Origin: Mesostigma viride
Lineage: Eukaryota; Streptophyta; Mesostigmatophyceae; Mesostigmatales; Mesostigmataceae
Assembly: GCA_009746045.1 (NCBI GenBank)
Contig: RPFO01000041.1
Span: 4,036,030 to 4,098,029 of the forward strand
Length of the DNA stretch: 62,000 bases
Reading direction: 5' to 3'
Below, one piece after another: positions 1-24,545 of this stretch. Each line of letters opens with the position of its first letter. Positions within the stretch are counted from its first letter, which is position 1. Position numbers and translations under genes: made by a program. Below the pieces are notes generated by a model that searched no databases, had not been told where the DNA came from, and worked only from the letters and a program-made list of their open reading frames with translations.

Positions 1-510
1 ATAGGGTCACTTGCTAGTAGGTAAGGGCGCTCATGGCTACCGACCTTATAGATGGCATGCCAAGTAGATAGGGTCACTTGCTAGTAGGTAAGGGCGCTCA
101 TGGCTACCGACCTTATAGATGGCATGCCAAGTAGATAGGGTCACTTGCTAGTAGGTAAGGGCGCTCATGGCTACCGACCTTATAGATGGCATGCCAAGTA
201 GATAGGGTCACTTGCTAGTAGGTAAGGGCGCTCATGGCTACCGACCTTATAGATGGCATGCCAAGTAGATAGGGTCACTTGCTAGTAGGTAAGGGCGCTC
301 ATGGCTACCGACCTTATAGATGGCATGCCAAGTAGATAGGGTCACTTGCTAGTAGGTAAGGGCGCTCATGGCTACCGACCTTATAGATGGCATGCCAAGT
401 AGATAGGGTCACTTGCTAGTAGGTAAGGGCGCTCATGGCTACCGACCTTATAGATGGCATGCCAAGTAGATAGGGTCACTTGCTAGTAGGTAAGGGCGCT
501 CATGGCTACC
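1..510. repeat. 67-bp tandem repeat, about 7.6 copies
   Basis: The unit starting ATAGGGTCACTTGC recurs at 1, 68, 135, 202, 269, 336, 403 and 470 with almost no divergence, then breaks off at the word CTCAGCCCAG. It runs off the left edge, so the true array is longer. I see no gene in it. Confidence 0.95.
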
Positions 511-529
511 GCTCAGCCCAGTGTTGAGC

Positions 530-655
530 AAATAGCAAGTGGAGAGCAAGTGGAGAGCAAGCGAATAGCAAGCGAATAGCAAACCAATAGCAAGCGAATA
601 GCAAACCAATAGCAAGCGAATAGCAAATGAATAGCAAACGAATAGCAATCAAAGA
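530..655. repeat. Short degenerate repeat of GAATAGCAA words
   Basis: About a dozen 9-11 bp units (GAATAGCAAGC, CAATAGCAAGC, AGAGCAAGTG) lie directly after the 67-bp array. The minus-strand peptides readable through it are repeat artefacts. Confidence 0.85.
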
Positions 656-789
656 CGATGGCTGCCTCGGAAGCTTCCACCAATGGTGGTATCAATTCAG
701 AAAGGTGCACACTGCCAGCTGTCACTCCTCCCATCCTCAGCACGCCCCATTACCGTCCACAGGAATTTCATGGGTGGCCAATTACCATC

Positions 790-835
790 CACAGTACTTC
801 ATGGGCGGACATTCATCCGCCCATGAAGTACTGTG
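790..835. other. Perfect 20-bp stem, 6-nt loop hairpin
   Basis: The arm 790-809 (starts CACAGTACTTC) is exactly complementary to 816-835, leaving the loop CATTCA. A half copy of the left arm (ATTTCATGGGTGG) lies about 25 bp upstream. The rest of 656-1150 holds only two direct repeats of CATCACTATT-AACAC-GTCTATCTATG (near 918 and 970) and no gene I can support. Confidence 0.8.
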
Positions 836-1154
836 CCAGCACACCCCGCACAGACGACACGCTCCGGCCATCATGCAACCAATCGCTGTTCGGATGTCTC
901 GTGCCCAGTGGCCCTGCATCACTATTAAACACGGTCTATCTATGTATACATCATGTATATGATATCTTTGCATCACTATTGAACACAGTCTATCTATGCA
1001 CTACTGGCCAGCACCCGAACGTCACTGTAATCGCTCACGGGCACATGCCAGCATTCTTGGAGGTTCAGTAGGACTCCACCACAACCGCGTCCCCACCCGT
1101 CCCAAACAGATGGGGACTGTGGCCAAACTTTCTGTGTCCATGACTGCCCCATAC

Positions 1155-1381
1155 AACCCACGCGCCCCCCCCGCCTCCATGGAAACCCCCTCCCCCATTC
1201 CCCCCCCAACCCCCCAACCCCCCACCCCACCCCGCCCAACCCCCCCCAATCCCACCCCCACCCCCCACCCCCCCCCCCCCCAAACCCCCTATTCCGCCCC
1301 TGCCCCCCCCCCCCCACACACACACACGCCCTCGCCCCTTCCCTGTCCCCCGCCCCCCCCCGCCCCCCCACCCCTGCCCAC
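1155..1381. repeat. C-rich low-complexity intron start
   Basis: Runs of CCCCCA/CCCCAC and a CA microsatellite follow the splice donor of the minus-strand exon that ends at 1382. On the minus strand this is GGGTGG-type DNA directly after GTGGGC, as seen behind other exons in this window. Confidence 0.7.
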
Positions 1382-3501
1382 CAGTCAGCCGTTCCACCTC
1401 CACCTCGTAGTCGCCCCCCCTGGGCTCCAGCTCCAGGTCAACCAGCAGGGGGGGTCCCAGGGGGGACTGGGACTGGGTGAACACCACCCCCGCGCTCGCA
1501 TTGCTGGCGTCCGGGAGCAGCCGGTTGTTGCCAGGGCAGTCCAGTGTGGTGTTGGCCAAGGGGAGCGACTCGTCACCGTGCATGCACACGCGACGGATCG
1601 CCGACCGCGGGCCCGTCTTTGGGTGAGGGCGTACGGACACCCGCAGCTCCGCAAACAGCTCGCTGAATAGGGAGCGCGCCGGCTTCACACCTGGCAGCGG
1701 GAGCAACCGGTGGTAGGGCGTGCGAGCCAGCCGGTGGCGCTTCACGGCCATCTCCCGCTTCTGGGTGGCGCCGGACGGCGGCTCGGACTTGCTCTCAGGG
1801 TCCCCCGGGGAGGACTCCACCAGGTCATGTGCGGCGGCCTGCGCCTCGCCCAGCGCGTGTCGGGCGTGCTTTGAGGCGATCGCGAAGGTCTGCTTGTTGC
1901 CCTCAAACAGGTCCACAGGAAACTCGTTGTTGGCTGGGGAGCAGAAAAAGAAGAAATTATAAGAATGGAGCGCAGTAGCAAACGAAGAAATAGTAAGGAT
2001 GGGGTGCAGTAGCAAAAGGTAGTAAAAGAAGAAATAGTAAGAATGGGGCGCTGTAGGTAAAGAAGGAATAATAACAATCTACAAGCAACCAGATATAAAA
2101 GAATACCGGCAAGTTTAAGTGCTTATAATAGTTTTGGGACATGGAATAGGAACGGCAGGAGAAGCAGACAAGGGACGATGTGATGATGTGTGTGCGCGCT
2201 GAAGCACAGGGACATGTATGAGTGCGTTTGCTACGTGTCACAGCGTGATCGCAGAAGAGCCGGCATGATGCGGCACGAGGTGATCGCAGAAGAGCAGGCA
2301 TGATGCGGCACGAGGTGATCGCAGAAGAGCAGGCATGATGCAGCACGAGGTGATCGCAGAAGAGCTGGCATGATGCGGCACGAGGTGATCGCAGAAGAGC
2401 AGGCATGGTGCAGCACGAGGTGATCGCAGAAGAGCAGGCATGGTGCAGCACGAGGTGATCGCAGAAGAGCAGGCATGATGCGGCACGAGGTGATCGCAGA
2501 AGAGCAGGCATGATGCAGCACGAGGTGATCGCAGAAGAGCAGGCATGGTGCAGCACGAGGTGATCGCAGAAGAGCAGGCAGGATGCAGCACGACGCCGCT
2601 GGCAGGAAAAAAAAACATGAACGTGGCCTTTCGTTATAATTGCGACACATTCGGCAGTAAACCTATATAAGTCTCACTGGACTGGAAATATAGAGATACG
2701 GGTAAAGTCGGGACAATCCGTGCAAAAGGCCATGACAAGCCACTTCGGCGAGCAAAATAGCCGCCAGCAGTGCAGTGAGCCCTGGAAAGCTACCTTAGAC
2801 TGCTTTGACAACAATTACGGGTAGCGCCCGTCGCTTATGCTGCAGCAAGCCATCGGCTTTATAAATATACCTGAGGTTTTGTTTATGTCAGAAACAGTTC
2901 ATACTCCGCCTTCAAAAGCACCATGCGCGATAGAACTATCGAGCGATGCAGGGTATCTTAAATCACCATCAGACCACCGTAAGCAAGAAAACGAAATATT
3001 AGAAATATTGTTATAAAGCATATAAACCTTAGATACGAGATATCGGCTCCTCATGCTCAAGCGCCCGCGTACCTTTGTGGCTCAAACCAAGCGCTTCCAT
3101 GATCTTGTATGGCGCATACATGTCTGAGGCCGGTACAAGAAGCATGGTGGCGAAAACCGCTACTATGGACGAGCCCATCAAAGTTGCAGGAATGTGTACC
3201 GCCATCGCTCCCGGCTACAAGAAAATACCACAACTTGTTCGTTGAAGTGCACTCACAAGCAACGCATTGTGTAACGAACTTTTTGCACCCAAACTGCTGC
3301 TAACCTGGCGAGCAGCAATTACGATCGTGGAACCATGCAATTTTGTAATATTCAGATCCCCAGTTGGCAGTGCTCGCGCACGGTGCAATGCCCGCGCAAA
3401 GCAGTCGATCAGCAAAGCGGACTGCAACAAGGCCACAGATGCACCATTTTGCTCCACTTTGCCGAGCGGAGAAATCAAACGGGCAAGACACGCGCCGATG
3501 G
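1382..3501 (-). CDS. Unrecognised multi-exon gene, partial
   Basis: Exons inferred on the minus strand: 3501-3305 (65 codons, ends ...IVIAARQ|GTTAGC), 3214-3073 (47 codons, starts PGAMAVHIPA, donor GTACGC), 2781-2678 (starts LTALLAAILLAEVA, donor GTGAGA) and 1933-1382 (about 184 codons, starts NNEFPVDLFEGNKQTF, donor GTGGGC). The first three join in phase. The last needs one more short exon, probably hidden near the 35-bp repeat at 2245-2594. Exons two and three are hydrophobic enough for membrane segments; the last is polar with conserved-looking Cys residues. I do not recognise the family. First and last exons were not found. It is transcribed away from the ZUP1-like gene, with about 700 bp between them. 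Exon calls rest on splice sites and codon continuity only. Confidence 0.55.
2245..2594. repeat. 35-bp minisatellite, 10 copies
   Basis: The unit GTGATCGCAGAAGAGC + AGGCATGATGCGGCACGAG varies at a few positions. 35 is not a multiple of 3, so the array is open in all minus frames and produces three repetitive 'proteins' that are not genes. It probably lies in an intron of the minus-strand gene. Confidence 0.95.
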
Positions 3502-4207
3502 CTGGACACTGACTGGACCGGAGATACTGGCTACGCGTGGTCAAAATTAATAGCAAAACGTTACTCGTTATTTAGGTATACACTGGTCTTGGATACGGAA
3601 GGGCGGGTGAAAGATCTTGCCCGACAGCAGTCACCGCACAACGCACAACCACAGGCGGGAAACGTCTGCGGTTGTGACGGGCGGCAGTGTCCAACTGCAA
3701 CGTCCGTGTGAATTGACTGAATTCACCTCATTCACCCTGCATTAGAGAAACTCAGCAATGTTTCCCTGGCAATAATGCCTCGATTCATTATTGCGGGAAT
3801 GGCGGGGTAACTTAAATGATTTGCGTGGGCTAGCTGCTCGTTTTGTGGGAAAACGCCAAAACGCTCGCTGGAAACAGCATCTGGCCGGTTCTTTTGGCCC
3901 TTTGCTGCGGCATAGCCGAAAGAGCGCCGTGCTCTGCCCATGTCCTTGAAGACAGCAAATTGGTGTAGACATATTGTAAAATTAATGCGATGTAGTACAT
4001 AGTAAACCTCGAAGCAGCAGCAGCATGTCGGTTTACGAAGCAATTTACCCGAGGGAAGCCGTTTGGATTCCCTGTCACCGATGGTAGCCGTGCTGCAAAA
4101 TAGAAGGTTTGGTGCACAGTGCTGAAAATGCGTTGGCTCATGTAATGGGTACGCGAACATGAAGTTATGACTAGCAAGAAAACATCCAGTGTTTTTGGTT
4201 CCTTACA
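3502..4207. other. Intergenic region between two divergent genes
   Basis: This holds the 5' side of both the minus-strand unknown gene and the plus-strand ZUP1-like gene, so it probably contains a bidirectional promoter. A minus-strand reading beginning MGRARRSFGYAAAKG (ATG near 3940) could be a first exon, but I found no donor in a fitting phase and do not call it. Confidence 0.4.
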
Positions 4208-19100
<14,893 letters not shown>

Positions 19101-19207
19101 GGGGCACCTCAGGGCGGGCATCAGAACAACCTAGTGTCAGACTATGTCCAAACATGGCACGTGGCAGGCTGTTCCATTGAAGCTTGATTAGGCATGTCCC
19201 AGGCTAC

Positions 19208-19229
19208 TGTAAAAGTCATGCACCTGTAA
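19208..19229 (+). promoter_or_regulatory. Candidate TGTAA polyadenylation signals
   Basis: TGTAA occurs at 19208-19212 and 19225-19229, about 110-125 nt after the ZUP1-like stop. TGTAA is the usual poly(A) word in chlorophyte algae. The assignment is by position only. Confidence 0.45.
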
Positions 19230-20577
19230 ATACTTGATGCTGTTCTAGCACCTGGAGAGTCATTATGGTGCTTACCTTAGGCCAGACTGTAGGGGTCTAA
19301 CTCTGGCTTTGATCCTTTCCGGGTACCTATTATATATCAGCAAGACATCCACAGCAGGCCTGGAATTTTGAAGATTGGGACAACAGAAGCTTGTCTGTTA
19401 TATATTAACCCCTCAACCGCCCTCGTGCCGATTTTTGACCACGAGTTTTTTCTCACGACTCGAAATTCGGCACGAGTTTGTGCGCCCTATGCCGATTAGG
19501 CGGGAAGGGTTTTCGTGGGAACCAACTCCAGACCCACGGGAAGATCTAGATTAACTCTATCCGCAGCACACTTGTCTGACCATATCTGACCACCGGACCA
19601 GGGTGAACACCCGGCCTGGACAAAGTCAAGGGGTACTGGGATACCCTGGTGCACAGCTATCTGAGAAAGGGAAAAAAACAGTTATTTTTAGCAGTATCTT
19701 GTGGGTCCCTGGGGCAGTTATCGCATTTCTTCGAAAATAGTTACAGTGTAGCGGTACGGCGAGAGAGACCGCCGCAGGCGGCTGGGACGGTTTTGTGTCC
19801 CGCCGGCCGCGCGGGTTTCAGGCGTCAGACAGATGGGAAATTGTGGGCCCGCCGGCTGCCCTTGGTCAGGCGCCGCGCCACTAGTCCTTAGGCAGATAGT
19901 ACGGAATGTACGCCATTGCTGAAAAATCGGCGTCACATGCTAGTGACATGACGGTCGCCACTTGTCAGTAGCCATATTTTGTGACGAAAGCACTTTGCGT
20001 GGCAAGTCCTTACTAGTGAGCTTTGAAAGTAGTAGGAATATATGAAATAGTAGCTTGTTTATTTCGTAAGGAGTTTGTGACACAAGTCTGATTAATTAAT
20101 TAACAAGTAGACCCGGCGGGGGCCAAGCCCCCAACTATTTTGGACTCCACAACTAATGGAGAATCCTATTCAAGCCCGGCTGCGCAGAGTCTAAATTCCC
20201 GTGGCCCGGTGCCAGTGGCCCAGTGCCCGTGGCCCGGCGCGGCGCCCGTGGCCTGGTACTGGTTAGTGGCCCGGTGGCTACTGGCTAGTGCGAGTTGTGG
20301 CCCGTTGAAATTCCTTTCGTCCCTCCGTTGCTGAAATTTTTTCCCCGTGGCTAGTTGCCCGTGGCCTGTGGCTACTGGCTTCGCTGCGGTCCGGATAGGA
20401 ATTAGTACAGTGTACGGTGCTCGCTGCGCTCGCTGGGCGCTTTGCGCGTACTGTATCTGCGATATCTGCGATTCTTCCGTCGACCTCCGAGTACCCCCTA
20501 ATGGCTGATTTTTGTACCACGATTTTCTACCTAATTATCGGACCAACGGTCACGAAGCTCGCTTTATATAGGGGAAA
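19230..20577. other. Intergenic/decayed sequence
   Basis: No gene found. An imperfect inverted repeat pairs CTCGTGCCGA (19422) with TCGGCACGAG (19476). 20175-20390 is full of GTGGCCCGGTG words. TTAATTAATTAAC near 20092 resembles the tail of the LINE copies that follow. Confidence 0.5.
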
Positions 20578-21060
20578 GGATTAATAGACACGTGACTGCG
20601 TCACGTGAGCATAAGTCCTCAGTGGGAGGGGAACATGGGATGGAATGGATGGTGTAAGCTATCTAGGTCCTAGTTACAGGGTTGTGGGCACCGCGGCCCG
20701 AATCGCTATGAATGCCATACGCGATCACACGCGGAGCCCCCACAGACTTGGGGGTGGTCTCCTTCATCACTACTTGCCATCTATCCTTGCGTACCATCTG
20801 CCTCCATTAATTAATTAATTAATAGACACGTGACTGCGTCACGTGAGCATAAGTCCTCAGTGGGAGGGGAACATGGGATGGAATGGATAGTATAAGCTAT
20901 CTAGGTCCTAGTTACAGGGGTGTGGGCACCGCGGCCCGAATCGCTATGAATGCCATACTTGGTCACACGCGGAGCCCCCACAGCCGGCTTGGGGGTGGTC
21001 TCCTTCATCACTACTTGCCATCTATCCTTGCACACCATCTGCCTCCATATTACAGACAAA
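20578..21060 (-). repeat. Tandem duplicate of the LINE 3' end
   Basis: About 230 bp at 20820-21060 (LINE C-terminus and 3' UTR) is repeated nearly identically at 20578-20806, separated by ATTAATTAATTAATTAAT. Both start, on this strand, with TTAATAGACACGTGACTGCG. Confidence 0.9.
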
Positions 21061-23290
21061 CCAGGAGGCTGCCCGGGTGTGAGCCCGTCACGTCTAGTGT
21101 AGCACATGTCCATGCCGAGTCTATCACGAAAAGTCCACGGGTTGCGGCCCTGCCGCGCGCGGCCGGGGGCACGCCAGGTGAGGACATATCGCCCAGGCTG
21201 GGCGGGCTTGGTGCCATCTAGTCTATCTGATGTGTCTACCTGATCTGTGCGGGCCAGGTGCCCGGCTAGGCCCAGGCGCCTGTGCCTAATAATGTGGGAA
21301 ACATAGGGCAAATCAGCGTACAAATCCTCATTACTAATGTGCAAACCAAAGAGGATGTTAAGGGCCTTGCGCAGCATCTTGGTGACGTTGCTGTCGAGTC
21401 GTTGCTCCAGCTCCTGCGTCAGTGTCCAGGTCTCGGCGCCGTAGGTCAGGATCGTCAGAATGACGACCTTGAAGAGGTCACGCTTGACGATCCAGGGTAG
21501 GGTGGGGTTGCTCCACCAGCGGCGGTGGTCATGGAGTTGCGCCCACGCCATGCCGAACCGTGTCGTCAGGTCGTCCTCGCAGTCGGGAAGCCAACTGCAT
21601 GCCGAGCAGCTTGAAGCGGCCTGAAGTAGGGTAGTTGACCTCGGTGTCGTCTAAGAGGCGGAGTGTGGGTGGGGGCCCTGCCATGCCGAGGGCCAGGGCC
21701 TCCGTTTTGGGGCTGATTTCTAGACCATCCGCCCGAGCCTCGAGCGCCAGGCAGTCCAGCCAAAGTTGGGCAGACTCCGGCTTCTCGATGAGCGTGATGT
21801 CGTCGGCATGAATGAGGTCAGCTAGTAAATTCTGCTTGATGGTCGGCCCCCCTTCCCCAAGCTCGTTCGTGATCGCTAGGCCAGGGGCACGGCCTGCAAT
21901 GCTAGCAAAGCGAGCACGTGCCTGGCGCATAACATAATCCACTACAATAATAAACAGGTACGGCGACAGGACGCAACCCTGCCAGACGCCGGTCTGCAGT
22001 GGGCATGGCGGGGTAAAGCCGTGTTGAGTGCGCACCGGCGAAGTGGTCGACCCCTCAAACAGCGTGCGGATGACGGTAATCAGGGGAGTGGGGACGCGAG
22101 CGCGAGCAAGTACAGCCCATAGAGCGTCCCAGAGGACAGAATCAAAAGCCTTGATGAAGTCGACGAAGATCAGGATGGCGGGAAACTCACCAGGTTGCAG
22201 GAGAGCGATTTCCTCGAAGAGGCGACGCGCGACGAAGATGGCCATGATGGTGTTGCGCCCAGGACAAAAGCCCATTTGACTTTCCCCTAGGTGACGGTCG
22301 AGAGCACTGAGAACGAAGGCGGTTGAGGATCATGCGCATGAACAACTTGAGTGCGGCGCTCTGAATGCAGACTCCGCGGTAGTTGGCGGGGTCGTCAGGG
22401 GAACCTTTGTTTTTGTAAAGCATAATACGGTAGCTGTGCTGCCACTCAGGAATCGGCGGCGCGTCGGCAAGCAGGATCCGGTTGCAGACGTCAAGCAGGA
22501 ACACCGTGAGCGCCGTCAGCAAAATCACCGGGGCGGGGAGCTGGTCAGGGCCAACGGCGGCGTAGAAGCGGAGTTGCTTGGCGGCGGTGCTCAGCTCGAG
22601 CTCGGTGAACGGCGGTAGCTCGTTGGGGTCAGCCAGGGGTTCCGTCAGGGCCGGGTACGTGTAGTCCTGCTCAACGGCGGGCGGCGTGGGCGGCGCAGGG
22701 ACGCCCGCAGGCGCCAGGTGCGCGGCCGCCAGAGGGCCAAGCGGCGGAGGCGGCGGGGGGGCGCCGAGCAGCCGGGACTTCAATGGAGGAATACCACTGG
22801 TCAAGCTGCTGCTGCGGTGAGCCAGAGAGCGTCCGTGGCGCCGGCTGCGCGCCGCCGGCTGGCCGTTGGGCGTGACGCAGCCGGGTCCAGGCGTACTTGC
22901 CGTGCTGGTCCTGGAGGTGGGCGAAGTACTCGCGGACATATGGAGGTCCTCCTGCTCCTTGGTCGCCTGCCGGATGGCCGAGTGGTAATCGACTTTGAGG
23001 CGGGCGTAGCGGGCGGGGTCGCGGTTGTCGCGCAGGGCTTGCCGGGCCTGGATGACGGCGGGGAGCCGGTGCAGGCTGGTGAAGCGGGGCGGGCGGCGGG
23101 GGGGCAGCAATGCCCCTGCCGCGGGCAGCTTGCCAGCGAGGTGCCGAAGGGCCGCTGCCGGGCCGGCAGCGGGCAGCTGGGCGTGGCTGGCTGGGATGTC
23201 CAGCGAGTCGACAAACTCCTCCGCCGCGCGCTTGTGGGCGCGTTTTTCAGGGAAGTCCTCCATGCAGAGCGGCGTCAGATTTCTCAAGCA
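20901..23290 (-). pseudogene. LINE reverse transcriptase, frameshifted
   Basis: Three minus-strand open stretches, 23287-22187, 22275-21529 and 21551-20901, cover one protein. The frame changes near 22290 (before MGFCPGRNTIMAIF) and near 21550. The metal-binding box is HADD where most LINE RTs have YADD. A proline-rich segment (LLGAPPPPPPLGPL) precedes the RT fingers. The RT copies RNA into DNA at the nicked target. The breaks make this copy inactive. Confidence 0.85.
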
Positions 23291-23787
23291 ACTGCAGTGT
23301 GCCGCAAATTAGGTGGTGCCACGTGCTTACGAAAGTGCGAGGGGATCGAATCGCAGGCGGATGCGGGCGGTGACGATGCGATGATCGGAGCGCACAAGGG
23401 GGTTCACGTGCGAGCGAGCAGCTAGTATACAGATCCTTGATGACGCTTGCGCATTACAACATACTCGATGCAGCGTTCAGTGCCAGTTGGGGAGGTGTGT
23501 ACATGTGACCAAAGCATCTCGGGACTATGTGGAAAGCGGGTGTTGGCAGTTACCAAATCGCATGTCGTAAGCAAATCAGCAAATCAAGTGCAGTGTTGGC
23601 ATTGCATGGAGACCGTACCGTTGGGGGCGTGCTGACATCCGCCAGTACCCGGTGGTAGCGTGGCTTTGGCGTCCATGCAGTAGCAGAGCGAGGTAGTTGC
23701 GACCAGGGGTGCCGTTTGCCAGGTTCTCGAGCGCAGCAAAGAAGTCCTTGCGATCTTGTTCAGGGTGGCCGGAGTGTGGTGCGTAAC

Positions 23788-24531
23788 TGTAACAGTATTT
23801 TCTGACAGTGTGTATACTGTTACATCCAAGTGGACGCGAACTTGTAGTTCAGCGTTCAGTGTAAAAAATGGCTGAGTCCTTTGTAAGGCCAAAGTGTTAT
23901 GATTCCTGGTCTGACTTGACTTTTTGGGACTTATATGCGGAGTGCCCTTTTGATGGTCCTTTGTGTTGGGCCCTGGACGGTACGGGACAGTACCTTGGAA
24001 TCTATGTGTAATCTGACTGATGTCAGTTAGTATCTTTCGTAAGTTAGGGGTGTAAAGCATATATATAGAGAACCTTCCCGGTTCATCTGTGTTCTGATTG
24101 GCTGAGACCTCAGTGTAGGATTGCGTTGGACTCCTCTAAGTCGGCGGGGACATAAGCTTTGCCTGTTTGTCACCATAGCCATCAGGCGGATACCCCCAAA
24201 TATGTGAAGCTATTTCTAATAACCAAACATCCTCACTTCAGGCCCTGTTATTGGACAGCCATATCCGATAGACAGGAAGTCTTGTGTCTGTACGAACAAG
24301 CAGAGAGACTTCCGATCCCAAAAGGGGACCATAGCTCTCTATCGCCGTAGTACATTCTGTTAGGAGATCGAGCCCTACAGAAGAGAACCGACCACACTCA
24401 GTTAACTCCTGGAGAAAACAAGGGGTTTCCCCTGTCTCTTGGAATTTGATAAGTCCGTTATGTCTTTAATGACGGGACTTAAAAGATCTGTGCATTTGGT
24501 GGAGCAGAGGCCACCATTTTATTCTGTTACA
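23788..24531 (+). mobile_element. LTR of a retrotransposon (744 bp)
   Basis: It starts TGTAACAGTA and ends CTGTTACA, giving TGTAACA/TGTTACA ends. A TATA-like CATATATATAG lies at 24058. It is followed at once by a primer-binding-site-like TTGGTATCGGAGG, close to the tRNA-iMet PBS of Copia elements. It interrupts the LINE endonuclease. No second LTR was found, so it is a 5' LTR with a lost partner. Confidence 0.7.
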
Positions 24532-24545
24532 TTGGTATCGGAGGT
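24532..24545 (+). promoter_or_regulatory. Primer binding site
   Basis: TTGGTATCGGAGG abuts the LTR end. It differs from the common TGGTATCAGAGC by one or two bases, suggesting initiator-Met tRNA priming. Confidence 0.55.

Larger units (their letters stand above)
20578..23787 (-). mobile_element. Non-LTR retrotransposon (LINE), decayed
   Basis: Read on the minus strand, the order is endonuclease end, RT, C-terminus, 3' tail. At the 5' side YAPHSGHPEQDRKDFFAALE and later RSDHRIVTARIRLRF are the end of an APE-type endonuclease. The element is cut at 23787 by an LTR. RT motifs are FVDFIKAFDSV, GVWQGCVLSPYLF and LIHADDITLIE, then LTYGAETWTLT and RLGLAGHLAR. The 3' tail is a short (TTAA)n tract. 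Frameshifts and stops break it. RTE- or L1-like grouping is plausible but not decided. Confidence 0.88.

Noticed and set aside
1-2600. CRISPR array
   Set aside because: Repeats are head-to-tail without unique spacers, and the DNA is eukaryotic.
22718-23425. 235-codon plus-strand ORF
   Set aside because: Antisense shadow of the LINE coding region.
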